A stretch of DNA of 64,000 bases from contig NZ_CAJGBF010000013.1 of assembly GCF_904424705.1 (NCBI RefSeq), positions 45,888 to 109,887 of the forward strand, written 5' to 3'. The stretch is from Rossellomorea arthrocnemi. Lineage in GTDB: Bacteria > Bacillota > Bacilli > Bacillales > Bacillaceae_B. The position numbers and the translations under genes are program-made. This document shows positions 8,205 to 17,783 of the stretch, in pieces. The notes beneath the pieces were generated by a model. That model saw nothing but the letters and a program-made list of their open reading frames with translations, had not been told where the DNA came from and did no database searches. Position 1 is the stretch's first letter. Every line of letters begins with the position of its first letter.

Positions 8205-9209
8205 TTACCTGGTGACTGCCACTTCATCATGATCCCTTGCGATTTCCTTGTCGTAAAGGTGACAAGCCACGAAGTGCTTTTCCTCAACTTCCTGCCATTT
8301 AGGTTTATGGGTGGCACATGCTTCCATGGCTGCAGGACAGCGCGTTCTGAACACACAACCACTGGGCGGATTGATGGGACTTGGAATTTCCCCCTGTATG
8401 ATCATACGTTCCCTTGCATCCTCCACATCGGGATCCGGAATCGGGATCGCTGAAAGCAAAGCTTGAGTATATGGATGAAGGGGCTTTTTATACAACTCTT
8501 TACTTTCGGTTAATTCAACAATATGACCTAGATACATCACACCGATGCGGTTACTGATATGTTTGACCATAGAAAGGTCATGTGCGATAAATAAAAAGGT
8601 CAATCCCTTTTCTTTTTGCAGCTTCGTTAATAAGTTGACAATTTGGGCCTGAACAGATACATCAAGTGCAGAAATCGGTTCATCCGCAATAATAAAGTCA
8701 GGATTAAGTGCAAGCGCCCTTGCAATACCAATACGTTGACGCTGGCCCCCGCTGAATTCGTGGGGATAACGATTGGCGTGATCTCGATTAAGTCCAACAT
8801 CCTCCAAAAGCTGATAAATGCGTTCCATTTTTTCTTTTTTATCTTTGAATAAGTTATGAGCTTCCATGGGTTCAGCTATGATCTCCCTTACCGTAGAACG
8901 GGGGTTAAGAGAAGCATATGGATCTTGGAATATCATCTGCATATTCCGGTAAAAAGACAGCTTTTCCTTTTCCGTTAGGTCGTGGACGTTTTTCCCGTTA
9001 TACAGGACTTCTCCTTCTGTCCGATCATATAATCCTATAATGGTACGCCCGGTCGTGGACTTTCCACAACCGGATTCACCCACTAATCCGAAGGTTTCCC
9101 CTTTGTTTATATCAAATGAAATACCATCCACTGCCTTCAATATCTTTCCTTTTTCCAGGTGAAAGTATTTTTTTAATTCTTTCACTTCGAGTAACTTGTG
9201 TTCTGTCAT
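8205..9209 (-). CDS. ykfD: Oligopeptide ABC transporter ATPase
   Basis: The second ATPase for the peptide importer, matching the place of YkfD at the end of the B. subtilis operon. It shows Walker A GESGCGKST, the signature FSGGQRQR, Walker B FIIADEPISALD and the C-terminal OppF-type extension with the cysteine cluster VFRTRCPAAMEAC. I start it at ATG 9209, which overlaps the ykfC stop as ATGA and has GGAGG 7 bases upstream; the frame stays open to 9251. It would pair with DppD to energise DppBC. Confidence 0.9.
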   Translation of the reverse strand: MTEHKLLEVKELKKYFHLEKGKILKAVDGISFDINKGETFGLVGESGCGKSTTGRTIIGLYDRTEGEVLYNGKNVHDLTEKEKLSFYRNMQMIFQDPYASLNPRSTVREIIAEPMEAHNLFKDKKEKMERIYQLLEDVGLNRDHANRYPHEFSGGQRQRIGIARALALNPDFIIADEPISALDVSVQAQIVNLLTKLQKEKGLTFLFIAHDLSMVKHISNRIGVMYLGHIVELTESKELYKKPLHPYTQALLSAIPIPDPDVEDARERMIIQGEIPSPINPPSGCVFRTRCPAAMEACATHKPKWQEVEEKHFVACHLYDKEIARDHDEVAVTR

Positions 9210-10129
9210 GGTGAGTCCTCCGTTTCTTTCCAGTAACGTCTGGCAGCACACAACTCTTTTTCGTAATATGTTCCTTTCAAAGACAGAATCTCAATCGTTT
9301 TGCCAGTGTTTGGTGAGTGTATCATCTTACCGTCTCCATAATAGATGGCCACATGGTGAATGCTGCCTTTTCCTTCCTCATAAGCAAAAAATAAGAGGTC
9401 TCCAGGCAACAATTGTTCTAAAGGGACGTTTTCCCCTTTTTTTGCCTGATCATTTGCATCTCGGGGAATCAAGTAGCCCTGGGTTTTACACATCGTGTAG
9501 CTGAATCCTGAGCAATCAAACCCGTAGCTTGACATCCCTCCCCATAAATATGGTAGGTCAAGAAATGATTCTCCAGAAATGACAATGTCCTGTCCACTTC
9601 CCTTTCGGTCGTTGACTTTCGATTTGGAGATAAGGATATCCGTCTGCCTTACATATCGTCTTCCTAACGGAGTCTCCACTTCGATCAAATCATCAATCTC
9701 TTTCACAACTGGCAAAACGGTTTGAAAGCTGATTTCTAATTCAGCCTCATTCTTACGGCTAATTAAGTCCGCGAATGGTCTTATCACAACGGCATATGTT
9801 TCAGCTTGAGGTAAGCCTCCTGGTAAAAGCTGAATAGTCGGGATCCAACCGGGGTATCCAAGCTCGTCTTTTGAGGAAGGTTGATCAGGAATGATGACGT
9901 TGGACCATCCGTTCCTCTCTTCCACCACGAATACTTCTTGACCGAATAAGGCTTGAGACTGTATACGATTCTCATCACAAAGTGCTAAGCGCGTATCATA
10001 GGTTAAGGAGTCTAACCATTTTGTGATGTGAACAGGATTAGATATGGCTGGTGTATCCACATCACGTGCAGAATCCGGATTGGTCCATATAGTTGCTACA
10101 GGTACTGCTATTTGCGCTTTTGTCGTCAT
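9206..10129 (-). CDS. ykfC: Gamma-D-glutamyl-L-diamino acid endopeptidase, NlpC/P60
   Basis: YkfC cuts the D-Glu to diaminopimelate bond of muropeptides bearing a free N-terminal L-Ala. The N-terminal half is SH3b-like (about residues 10-170), followed by an NlpC/P60 domain with catalytic Cys in YGFDCSGFSYTMC (about residue 206), His in IHHVAIYYG (about 259) and a third polar residue in MIHSPNTG (about 271). The chosen ATG has GGGGG seven bases upstream; an earlier in-frame codon at 10150 overlaps ykfB and is less likely. No signal peptide is seen from this start, so it acts on imported peptides. It overlaps ykfD by 4 nt. Confidence 0.9.
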   Translation of the reverse strand: MTTKAQIAVPVATIWTNPDSARDVDTPAISNPVHITKWLDSLTYDTRLALCDENRIQSQALFGQEVFVVEERNGWSNVIIPDQPSSKDELGYPGWIPTIQLLPGGLPQAETYAVVIRPFADLISRKNEAELEISFQTVLPVVKEIDDLIEVETPLGRRYVRQTDILISKSKVNDRKGSGQDIVISGESFLDLPYLWGGMSSYGFDCSGFSYTMCKTQGYLIPRDANDQAKKGENVPLEQLLPGDLLFFAYEEGKGSIHHVAIYYGDGKMIHSPNTGKTIEILSLKGTYYEKELCAARRYWKETEDSP

Positions 10130-10146
10130 TTGATTTCCCCCTATAT

Positions 10147-11226
10147 TCAAACTTTTACGTTTTTTATCCCAAGACCCGGTTCGTTAGGCAATGTAATCTT
10201 CCGCCCGTTATATCCTATTCCCCCCACTATAATATCTTCAGCCAGCATGAGAGGAGCGTCGAAATCAAATCGAGTGACATTTTTCCTGCTTGCAGCAAAG
10301 TGGGCTGCCGCCGTTATTCCCAGTCTTGTTTCAATCATGCTTCCAACCATACATTCTACCCCGCAAACTTCAGCAAGATCATTTATTTTCTGAGCCTGGA
10401 AAATTCCGCCCGCTTTCATAAGTTTAATATTGATCAGATCTGCACTTCGGGTTTTTAATACTTCAAATGCTTGATAAGGAGTAAAAACACTTTCATCAGC
10501 CATGATCAGGGTTTCGACTGCATTTGTGACCCTTTTTAATCCTTCAATGTCATGAGCAGGTACTGGCTGCTCAACTAACTCAATATTCAGATCAAGGTCC
10601 TCCATCTTTCGAATCGCTTTTACAGCGGCTTTTGCTTCCCATCCCTGATTGGCATCCAGCCTAATTTTGATATTATATCCGATCCGTTGACGGATCTCTT
10701 GAATTCTTTTAATATCTGTTTCGACGTCATCTTTGCCGACTTTCACTTTCAGTACGTCAAATCCATTTTTTACATATGCTGCTGCATCTTCACCCATTTC
10801 CTTCGGGCTGTTTACACTCACTGTGTAATCCGTCTCGAGCTCCTTTCGATACCCTCCAAGGAATTGATAGAGTGGTATTTTATATTGTTGAGCTAAGCAA
10901 TCATATATTGCCATGTCCACTGCTGCCTTGGCACTTGAATTCCGAATGAGTAAAGATTGTAAATGTTGAAAGAGATTCTCATAGTTTAAAAGATTATTTC
11001 CTACGATTGCGGGTTTAATTACTTGTTGGATGCAATGGTCAATGCTGGATAAACTCTCTCCCGTTATCACCACAGTCGGGGGTGCCTCTCCCCAGCCGAC
11101 AATCCCGTTATCGCAAGTCAATTTGACAAAGATAGCTTCTGCCACCTCTACCGTTCGTAAAGCGGTCTTAAAAGGGGTATGTAAAGGGACGGATGCCCTG
11201 AATGTTTCAAGTTGATGGATTTTCAC
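10147..11226 (-). CDS. ykfB: L-Ala-D/L-Glu epimerase
   Basis: An enolase-superfamily enzyme that interconverts L-Ala-D-Glu and L-Ala-L-Glu so that murein dipeptides can be degraded. All expected catalytic and metal residues are present at the same numbers as in the B. subtilis enzyme: K160/K162 (KVK), D191 (RLDANQGW), E219 (ELVEQP), D244 (MADES) and K268 (NIKLMKAGG). The 359-residue length fits the family. The start is GTG, overlapping the ykfA stop as GTGA, which implies translational coupling. Confidence 0.95.
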   Translation of the reverse strand: MKIHQLETFRASVPLHTPFKTALRTVEVAEAIFVKLTCDNGIVGWGEAPPTVVITGESLSSIDHCIQQVIKPAIVGNNLLNYENLFQHLQSLLIRNSSAKAAVDMAIYDCLAQQYKIPLYQFLGGYRKELETDYTVSVNSPKEMGEDAAAYVKNGFDVLKVKVGKDDVETDIKRIQEIRQRIGYNIKIRLDANQGWEAKAAVKAIRKMEDLDLNIELVEQPVPAHDIEGLKRVTNAVETLIMADESVFTPYQAFEVLKTRSADLINIKLMKAGGIFQAQKINDLAEVCGVECMVGSMIETRLGITAAAHFAASRKNVTRFDFDAPLMLAEDIIVGGIGYNGRKITLPNEPGLGIKNVKV

Positions 11227-12158
11227 CTATTCTCAACCTCGCTTATACCGGATTCAATCTTTAATGTATGTTCAAACGTATCCATTATTCCGAGGCTGCC
11301 CACCGGGATTGCAATACTCGGGGAAGAATGACCGATTTTAAACCCTTTTATTACAGGCTTACCTGCACTAGCGATATGTGCTGTGAGAACTTCGTCAAGA
11401 GTTAAGGAACGTTCGCGTTTTTTAGGTACACAGTTTTTGAAGTCTCCAATGATAATGCCAGATGCTTCATTGAATTTATTGGCCATTTTCAACTGATTCA
11501 CCATACGATCTACTTTATAAGGCTCTTCATCAATATCTTCTATAAAAAGGAGTTTCCCCTTCGTATCCACTTCATATGGAGTACCTAGTGTGCTGACCAA
11601 CAAGGTGAGGTTCCCGCCGATTACTTGCCCCCCCGCCACTCCTTCCACCACCGTCTCAAGTTTCGATTTGTCATAGGTATACTCAATGTCCCCAGAATGA
11701 AACAATTGTTGAAACGATTCTTTTGTCGCTTCATGAACGTCATCAAGCCCGATATCTGAACTTAACATTGGCCCATGGAAGGTTACGAGACCTGTTTGTT
11801 GATGAATAGCAGTATGCAAAAAGGTAATATCACTATATCCCCAAAAGATTTTCGGGTTTTGGCGGATCAGTTCGAAATCCAACCTGGATACAATCCGCCC
11901 AGTTCCAAAACCTCCACACGCACAAAAAATAGCTTTCACATTCCTGTCTTTAAACATCTCATGGATATCTTCTATTCGTTCTTTGTCCTCACCTGCCAAG
12001 TAGCCATATTTCTTATGTACTGATTTTCCAACTTTAACGTTTAATCCTAATTCCTCAAGAAAACGTATCGCTTTTTGCAATGGTTCAGTCTTTGGAGGGC
12101 TTGCAGGAGCTATGACTCCTACAATATCCCCTTTTTTGAGTTTTGAAGGTTTCATCAT
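11223..12158 (-). CDS. ykfA: LD-carboxypeptidase (peptidase S66)
   Basis: A family S66 serine peptidase that removes the terminal D-Ala from murein tetrapeptides in the cytoplasm. The nucleophile is the Ser of FWGYSDITFLH, and the Glu and His of the triad lie in LLFIEDIDEEP and FKIGHSSPSIAIP. The frame is open from a GTG at 12236, but alignment to YkfA (about 319 aa) favours the ATG pair at 12158/12155. AAAGGGG lies about 12 nt upstream of that pair, so the exact start (including a GTG at 12161) is uncertain. It is coupled to ykfB. Confidence 0.88.
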   Translation of the reverse strand: MMKPSKLKKGDIVGVIAPASPPKTEPLQKAIRFLEELGLNVKVGKSVHKKYGYLAGEDKERIEDIHEMFKDRNVKAIFCACGGFGTGRIVSRLDFELIRQNPKIFWGYSDITFLHTAIHQQTGLVTFHGPMLSSDIGLDDVHEATKESFQQLFHSGDIEYTYDKSKLETVVEGVAGGQVIGGNLTLLVSTLGTPYEVDTKGKLLFIEDIDEEPYKVDRMVNQLKMANKFNEASGIIIGDFKNCVPKKRERSLTLDEVLTAHIASAGKPVIKGFKIGHSSPSIAIPVGSLGIMDTFEHTLKIESGISEVENR

Positions 12159-12255
12159 CACACGGACCATACCCCTTTCGTAGAAAAAGAGGGAGTAGAC
12201 GCATGGCCAAAAAAGTGCCTCTTTGCGCCTCTCCACTCATCCTGTTTTCAAATCA

Positions 12256-13881
12256 TTATTTTTTATCAGCCCATTTTAATTCCATGTAACCAACCGGATG
12301 ACGAACGATACCTGTCACATCTTCATTTTGCAGATATACATGATTATAGAAGTGAATTGGAATAATCGGCATCTCCTCCATTAAAATTTTCTCGGCTTGA
12401 TACATTAAATCAAAACGTTTCGCTTCATCTGCTTCGTTCATTGCTTGTTTGATCAAACTATCATACTCTTCATTACTCCATCCTGTACGGTTCATGGAGT
12501 GTCCTGTTTGGAAGTTTTCCAGGAAGTTGATCGGATCTGCATAGTCTGCTAAGAATGAACTACGGGATAATTGGAATTTCAAAGCTTTTTGTTCGTCCTG
12601 GAATACATTCCACTCCATATTGGCTAATTTCACGTCGACATCCAGGTTTTCTTTGAACATTTGTTGAAGTGCCTCAGCAATTTTTTGGTGAGTATCACTT
12701 GTGCTGTATGTTAAAGTGACTTCAGGAAGTTTGTCGTATCCTTCTTCATCCATCCCCTTCTTCAAGAGTGCTTTTGCTTCCTCAACGTCTGTTTCCACCA
12801 AGTCTCCGTTTGCTTCACGGAAGTCTTTGCCAGAAGGATCTTTAAATCCTTTTGAAACGAATCCATAAGCTGCTTTTTCTTTGTTCTTTGTAACAAAGTC
12901 AACCATTTGCTGTTGATCAACTGCCATTGCGAATGCTTTACGAATGTTTTGATTTTGGAAAGGCTCTTTTTCTAGATTGAAACGATAGAAGTATGTTCCA
13001 GCCTGGTCTTCAACATTCACTTTTCCTTCTTCGAATAACTGTTTACTTAAATCAGCCGGTACATCAGCTGTATCCAGTTCACCTGTTTTGTATAATTGAT
13101 AATCCGTATTTGTATCATTTACCATTGCCCAGTGAACTTTATCTAATTTCACTGAATCCTTATCCCAATATTGATCATTCTTTTCCATGACGAAATGGCT
13201 GTCATGCTCCCACTCCGTTAGTTTGAAAGGACCATTTGCAACAAAACTGTCCGCTTCTGCAAACCATTCAGGGTTTTCAGTAGCGACCTTTTCATTGATC
13301 GGGAAGAATGCAGGGTTAGCAATGACGCTCAAGAAGTAGGCCTGGGGACTAGTTAGTGTGACCTCGAATGTTTTCTCATCCTTCGCCTCCACTTTCACAT
13401 CGTCTGCTGAACCCTTTCCAGTATTGTAGTCCTCTCCACCTTCAATGAAGTATCCCAGAAAAGCAGCCGGTGATCCTGTGTCCGGATTTAAAAGGCGTTT
13501 CCATGCGAATACGAAATCTCCGGCTGTGACATCATCCCCATTTGACCATTTGGCATTGTCCCTAATATGGAATGTATATACTTTGCCATCTTCAGAGACG
13601 TCCCACTTTTCGGCCATGGCGGCTTCTGGTTCATGATTGGCATTTAAGCGGGTCATCCCTTCCATTAAGTTATTCAATGCAGTCCAGGAGTAAGAATCAA
13701 ATCCGATAGGTGGATCGAAGGATGTTGGTTCAGCGCCATTGTTCAAATGAAGGACCTTACCTTCATCTTTTTTCTTATCGTCCCCACTGCCTGATTCACT
13801 GCCTGCATCCTTCGTGGCCGTGCAAGCTGCGAGCACGAATAGAAGCATTCCCACTAGAAGAACGGATACTATTTTTTTCAT
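12256..13881 (-). CDS. dppE: Dipeptide/oligopeptide-binding lipoprotein
   Basis: The solute-binding component (SBP_bac_5 family) of the Dpp importer, anchored outside the membrane. The lipobox LAAC places the lipidated cysteine at residue 20, followed by a Gly/Ser/acidic linker. The family layout is intact across 541 residues: LNNGAEPTSFDP, the YTFHIRDNAKWSNGDDVTAGD hallmark region, and the C-terminal MEEMPIIPIHFYNHVY. A purine-rich GGGGG site precedes the ATG. It lies 42 bp after dppD, the largest gap in the upstream half of the operon. Confidence 0.95.
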   Translation of the reverse strand: MKKIVSVLLVGMLLFVLAACTATKDAGSESGSGDDKKKDEGKVLHLNNGAEPTSFDPPIGFDSYSWTALNNLMEGMTRLNANHEPEAAMAEKWDVSEDGKVYTFHIRDNAKWSNGDDVTAGDFVFAWKRLLNPDTGSPAAFLGYFIEGGEDYNTGKGSADDVKVEAKDEKTFEVTLTSPQAYFLSVIANPAFFPINEKVATENPEWFAEADSFVANGPFKLTEWEHDSHFVMEKNDQYWDKDSVKLDKVHWAMVNDTNTDYQLYKTGELDTADVPADLSKQLFEEGKVNVEDQAGTYFYRFNLEKEPFQNQNIRKAFAMAVDQQQMVDFVTKNKEKAAYGFVSKGFKDPSGKDFREANGDLVETDVEEAKALLKKGMDEEGYDKLPEVTLTYSTSDTHQKIAEALQQMFKENLDVDVKLANMEWNVFQDEQKALKFQLSRSSFLADYADPINFLENFQTGHSMNRTGWSNEEYDSLIKQAMNEADEAKRFDLMYQAEKILMEEMPIIPIHFYNHVYLQNEDVTGIVRHPVGYMELKWADKK

Positions 13882-13923
13882 GATTTTCCCCCTCTTATAC
13901 TATTTATCTATCAAACGATCAGC

Positions 13924-14934
13924 TTATCGAATGGTTAAGCTGACCGGTGAAAGCGTGTCTCTGGCTCTTTTATCCTGAAGCCAGCAGTCGACATGGTGTT
14001 CGTTCGATAATTGTGTCTTTACAGGATACACACGGTCGCATACTTCCATTGCTTTTTCACAACGTGGAACAAATGGACATGCAACAGGAGGTGAAAATAG
14101 GTCAGGAGGTGAACCTGGAATCGGAATGAGGTCTTCACCATCAAGATCAAGCCTTGGTACCGATTTCAGTAACCCTTGAGTGTAGGGATGTTGTGAGTGA
14201 TAAAAAATTTCTCGTCTGTTCCCTTCCTCTACGATTTTTCCGGCATACATGACCGCAATTCGATCAGCCACTTGAGCTACGACTCCTAAATCATGTGTGA
14301 TTAAAATAATGGAGACTCCTGTCTTCTTCTGGATTTCTTTGAACAATTCCAGGATTTGAGCTTGTATAGTAACATCAAGGGCTGTTGTCGGCTCATCAGC
14401 AATTAAGACATCCGGTTCGCAAACGAGAGACATAGCTATCACAATTCTTTGCCGCATCCCTCCACTAAATTGATGAGGATACTGCTTCAGCCTCTCTTCC
14501 GGATTTGGAATACTTACGAGTTTCAGTATGTCAATCGCTTTTTGTTTCGCTTGCTTTTTGGAAACATCGTTGTGCTGCATTATCCCCTCCATGATTTGAT
14601 CGCCAATGGTCAGAGTGGGATTGAGTGCCGTCATGGGATCCTGAAAGATCATGGAAATATCGGCTCCACGTACCTTTCTCATTTGGGGTTCGGATATCTT
14701 TAATAGATCTTCTCCCTTAAACAAGATCCTCCCGCCAGTTACTTTTCCCGGGGGATGAGGTATGAGTCTCATGATGCTCTGAGAAGTCACACTCTTCCCG
14801 CATCCGGACTCTCCTACAATCGCCAGAGTCTCTCCTTTATGTAGATCAAAGCTTACGCCCCTGACAGCCTTGACCTCTCCACCATATGTTGTAAATGAGA
14901 CGTGGAGATCTTTTACAGATAAAACTTCGCTCAT
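13924..14934 (-). CDS. dppD: Dipeptide ABC transporter ATPase
   Basis: ATP-hydrolysing subunit of the Dpp importer. It has Walker A GESGCGKS (41-48), the signature QFSGGMRQR, Walker B VLIADEPTTALD, the H-loop ILITHDLGVVA and the peptide-importer C-terminal cysteine motif (CPFVPRCEKAMEVC), which in relatives can hold an Fe-S cluster. AGGAGG precedes the ATG at a good distance. It is five bases from the dppC stop. Confidence 0.94.
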   Translation of the reverse strand: MSEVLSVKDLHVSFTTYGGEVKAVRGVSFDLHKGETLAIVGESGCGKSVTSQSIMRLIPHPPGKVTGGRILFKGEDLLKISEPQMRKVRGADISMIFQDPMTALNPTLTIGDQIMEGIMQHNDVSKKQAKQKAIDILKLVSIPNPEERLKQYPHQFSGGMRQRIVIAMSLVCEPDVLIADEPTTALDVTIQAQILELFKEIQKKTGVSIILITHDLGVVAQVADRIAVMYAGKIVEEGNRREIFYHSQHPYTQGLLKSVPRLDLDGEDLIPIPGSPPDLFSPPVACPFVPRCEKAMEVCDRVYPVKTQLSNEHHVDCWLQDKRARDTLSPVSLTIR

Positions 14935-14939
14935 GATGA

Positions 14940-15893
14940 TTACCTCCTTAGTTTCGGATCAAGTGCATCCTGTAATCCGTCTCCCAACACATTGAATGAA
15001 AACATCGTCAATGAAATGAATAATGCCGGGAAGAATAAACGCCACCAGTAGCCTGATAAAATTGTAGATAATCCGTCATTTGCCATCACACCCCAGCTCG
15101 CATAGGGGGCCTGAATTCCAAGTCCAAGGAAACTTAAGAAAGCTTCGGCAAAAATGGCACTCGGGACAGTCAGTGTCATCTGTACGATTATCGGTCCCAT
15201 TGTATTGGGAAGGAGATTCTTTCGAATGATCCTTGCCGTTTTCGTTCCGAACGTTTTAGAAGCTAAAATAAATTCGTAGTTCTTAATTTGGAGCACCTGT
15301 CCCCGTACTATTCTCGCCATACCGATCCATCCGGTTACCGTTAAGGCAACGATGATGGTGAGCAGTCCTGGTCCCATAACCACCATTAACAAAATGACGA
15401 CAAGCAGATAAGGCAATCCGTATAAAATTTCCACAATGCGCATCATGACATTATCCGTTTTACCACCTTTATAACCCGCAATGCCACCATATACAATCCC
15501 AATCACAAAATCGATAAGCGCTGCCATGAAACCAACGAACAGGGATATCCGTGCGCCATACCAAGTTCGGGTAAACACATCTCTCCCCATATCATCCGTG
15601 CCAAACCAGTGTTCACCAGAAGGAGCCAGGTTTTGGTTAGAAAGTGTTTGCTTTGTTACATCGTGAGGAGAAATGATCGGGCCGATGACAGCCATCACAA
15701 CCAATCCAGTCAAGAATACTAACCCAAGCATAGCGAGCTTATTTTTCAGGAGACGTTTCCACGCATCCTGCCAATAGGATAGACTCGGTCTCACCACCGC
15801 TTCAGCATCAGTTTTATTCCTCTTCTTCGGTGCGAACCATTCATCCTGGACGTCTGAAGTCACGAGTGGCTCTTGTTGTTTTGGAACACCCAT
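14940..15893 (-). CDS. dppC: Dipeptide ABC transporter permease DppC
   Basis: Inner-membrane permease (317 residues). The N-terminal cytoplasmic tail precedes the first membrane helix (NKLAMLGLVFLTGLVVMAVIG); the OppC-type domain continues with SGEHWFGTDDMGRDVF and the EAA-like loop with GLGIQAPYASWG. Its ATG shares one base with the dppB stop (TAATG) and has GGAGG upstream, so the two permeases are translationally coupled. It pairs with DppB to form the channel. Confidence 0.94.
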   Translation of the reverse strand: MGVPKQQEPLVTSDVQDEWFAPKKRNKTDAEAVVRPSLSYWQDAWKRLLKNKLAMLGLVFLTGLVVMAVIGPIISPHDVTKQTLSNQNLAPSGEHWFGTDDMGRDVFTRTWYGARISLFVGFMAALIDFVIGIVYGGIAGYKGGKTDNVMMRIVEILYGLPYLLVVILLMVVMGPGLLTIIVALTVTGWIGMARIVRGQVLQIKNYEFILASKTFGTKTARIIRKNLLPNTMGPIIVQMTLTVPSAIFAEAFLSFLGLGIQAPYASWGVMANDGLSTILSGYWWRLFFPALFISLTMFSFNVLGDGLQDALDPKLRR

Positions 15894-16825
15894 TATTTCG
15901 CCTCCTTCTTATGTAACTTAATCCGTCGATCAAGGAAACCATATGCCAAATCGACTAAAAATAGCATGATAATGAGAAAGGCACTATAAAATACCGTCGT
16001 CCCCATGATAACTGGATAATCACGCTGATTGATGCTTTCAACAAAGTATTTCCCCATACCCGGGATGGCAAAGATTTGTTCAATGACGAAGGTTCCCGTC
16101 AAAATCCCTGCGGCAAGAGTTCCAAGCACAGTCACAACCGGTAACAATGCATTTCTCAAGGCATGCTTAACGACAATCTTGATGGGTGACAACCCTTTAG
16201 CGCGTGCTGTGCGTATATAATCCTGAGTCAGTACTTCAAGCATACTTGAGCGGGTGAGCCGGGCAATGATCGCCATTGGTCCCGTAGCTAATGCCAAAGT
16301 AGGGAGAACCATATGTCTCCAGCTTGTCCAGGTTGCAACAGGAAAGATGCCTCTGTTTACCGCCAATTCCTGTATAAGCAAAGTCGCCATAACAAAGTTC
16401 GGGATTGAAATTCCCAGTACGGCAAATGTCATCGCCATATAGTCAATGATTCCGTTGTGTCTAAGGGCTGCCAATACCCCCAGGAGGATGCCGGAAAGCA
16501 CAGCTATTATAAGAGTTGTCATACCCAGTTCAAAGGAAATCGGGAATCCCCTTCCAAGCAAATCGTTCACTGTTTGAGATGGCTGTGTGATAGAAGGGCC
16601 AAAATCCAATGAAATAAGCGACTTTAAATAAAGAAAATATTGCACCATCAATGGTTCATCTAAATGGTAATGAGCTTCTAAATTTTGCTGTACCATTTCA
16701 CTTGTGTTTCGCTCTTCATTAAATGGAGAGCCCGGTATGGCATGCATCAGGAAGAACGTTAACGTTACAATCAGCCAAAGAGTAATCACCATGGCCAATA
16801 GTCGTTTCAACAAATATGTACTCAT
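15893..16825 (-). CDS. dppB: Dipeptide ABC transporter permease DppB
   Basis: Partner permease with the typical OppB N terminus (STYLLKRLLAMVITLWLIVTL), the extracytoplasmic PGSPFNEERNTSE segment and the conserved EAA loop region RTARAKGLSPIKIVVKHALRNA. It is nearly colinear with B. subtilis DppB. I chose ATG 16825, three codons inside a longer frame that begins with GTG 16834, because the homologue starts there. It follows dppA by about 14 bp. Confidence 0.94.
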   Translation of the reverse strand: MSTYLLKRLLAMVITLWLIVTLTFFLMHAIPGSPFNEERNTSEMVQQNLEAHYHLDEPLMVQYFLYLKSLISLDFGPSITQPSQTVNDLLGRGFPISFELGMTTLIIAVLSGILLGVLAALRHNGIIDYMAMTFAVLGISIPNFVMATLLIQELAVNRGIFPVATWTSWRHMVLPTLALATGPMAIIARLTRSSMLEVLTQDYIRTARAKGLSPIKIVVKHALRNALLPVVTVLGTLAAGILTGTFVIEQIFAIPGMGKYFVESINQRDYPVIMGTTVFYSAFLIIMLFLVDLAYGFLDRRIKLHKKEAK

Positions 16826-16839
16826 TATTCTCACACTTT

Positions 16840-17664
16840 CTAACAGAATGTTGTTCTCATCGCAAGTTCAGTCATAACAAGCATGGCTCTATATGCTTCA
16901 AGGATATCCTTTGCCTTAAATCTCACGGTCGTTGTTCCTTCTTCATGAATCGTTCCCGGCATGAGACTTGCCCACTCCGCTTGTCCGTAATTTGCAAACT
17001 CAATGCGTAACAGTGGTTGTTCAGGGGGGATAAGTGGTTCTACTTTTTTCATATTATGTATTGCTTCTTCTGTTTTTCTCTTTAATAACAGTGCTGATTT
17101 CTCCGGTGTGAGGCTTTTCGCAACAGAACGGGATATGGTTTCCTTTACCACAGCTGTCGTCACATTGGGAATCAAAGCTTCTGCCTCTAGTGCGGCCTGG
17201 TCGTCCCCGGCAATCATTAAGACAGGAACTCCATAGTACCCTGCTACATATGCATTAAATCCCAGTTCGCCAATTGCTACATCATTGATATACATGTTTC
17301 GAACTCCGAAGATCATGCTGTGGGACATCACGCCCTTCATGGAAGCCCTGGCATGATAACCCACAAAAAAAGCCCCATCAAACGTCTCATCCAGTCCTTG
17401 AACCATTGAAAATGGTTTTACTCCACCAGATATCAGCTTCGTTTCAGGGTGCAGCTTCTCTATTAACAGATTATTCATTTGTGAATGACTATCATTCACT
17501 ACCACCTCTTTACACCCTAATTCAAAAGCTGACGTCACCACGGCATTCGCCTCATCGGTCATAATGATTCTTCCCCGTTCATAATTATGCTTATTCGATG
17601 ATACATGTGTGTGATCCACAAGACCTGTAATACCTTCCATATCAACTGACATATATACGTTCAT
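16840..17664 (-). CDS. dppA: D-aminopeptidase DppA
   Basis: A self-compartmentalising zinc peptidase that releases D-amino acids, especially D-Ala, from short peptides. The metal ligands known for B. subtilis DppA are all at the same positions: D8 and E10 (SVDMEGITG), H60 (NDSHS), H104 (GYHARAS) and E133 (IGELGFNAYV). The 274-residue length matches. GGGAGG lies upstream of the ATG. It is the first gene of the operon, with a good promoter 50 bp upstream. Confidence 0.96.
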   Translation of the reverse strand: MNVYMSVDMEGITGLVDHTHVSSNKHNYERGRIIMTDEANAVVTSAFELGCKEVVVNDSHSQMNNLLIEKLHPETKLISGGVKPFSMVQGLDETFDGAFFVGYHARASMKGVMSHSMIFGVRNMYINDVAIGELGFNAYVAGYYGVPVLMIAGDDQAALEAEALIPNVTTAVVKETISRSVAKSLTPEKSALLLKRKTEEAIHNMKKVEPLIPPEQPLLRIEFANYGQAEWASLMPGTIHEEGTTTVRFKAKDILEAYRAMLVMTELAMRTTFC

Positions 17665-17710
17665 TAATAGGTCCTCCCTTCTTAGGTAATATTTATTAAA
17701 TTTTCTTAAT

Positions 17711-17755
17711 ATTATAATAATTAATTCGCCTAATTACAACAATTTTTTGAATAAA
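17711..17755 (-). promoter_or_regulatory. dppA operon promoter with a CodY-box-like sequence
   Basis: On the minus strand, TTGTAA (17734-17739) and TATAAT (17711-17716) are 17 bp apart. Immediately upstream, 17741-17755 reads AATTTTTTGAATAAA on the plus strand, matching 11 of 15 positions of the CodY consensus AATTTTCWGAAAATT. A second palindromic tract, ATTTTCATGAAAT, is at 17771-17783. In B. subtilis the dpp operon is repressed by CodY and AbrB; the same control here is inference. Confidence 0.65.
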
Positions 17756-17783
17756 AAGGAATATATTCCTATTTTCATGAAAT

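Noticed and set aside
9196..9504. 102-codon plus-strand frame inside ykfC
   Set aside because: Antisense shadow of a gene with clear domain evidence.
10028..10458. Two overlapping 121-codon plus-strand frames
   Set aside because: Antisense to ykfB/ykfC, with no ribosome sites.
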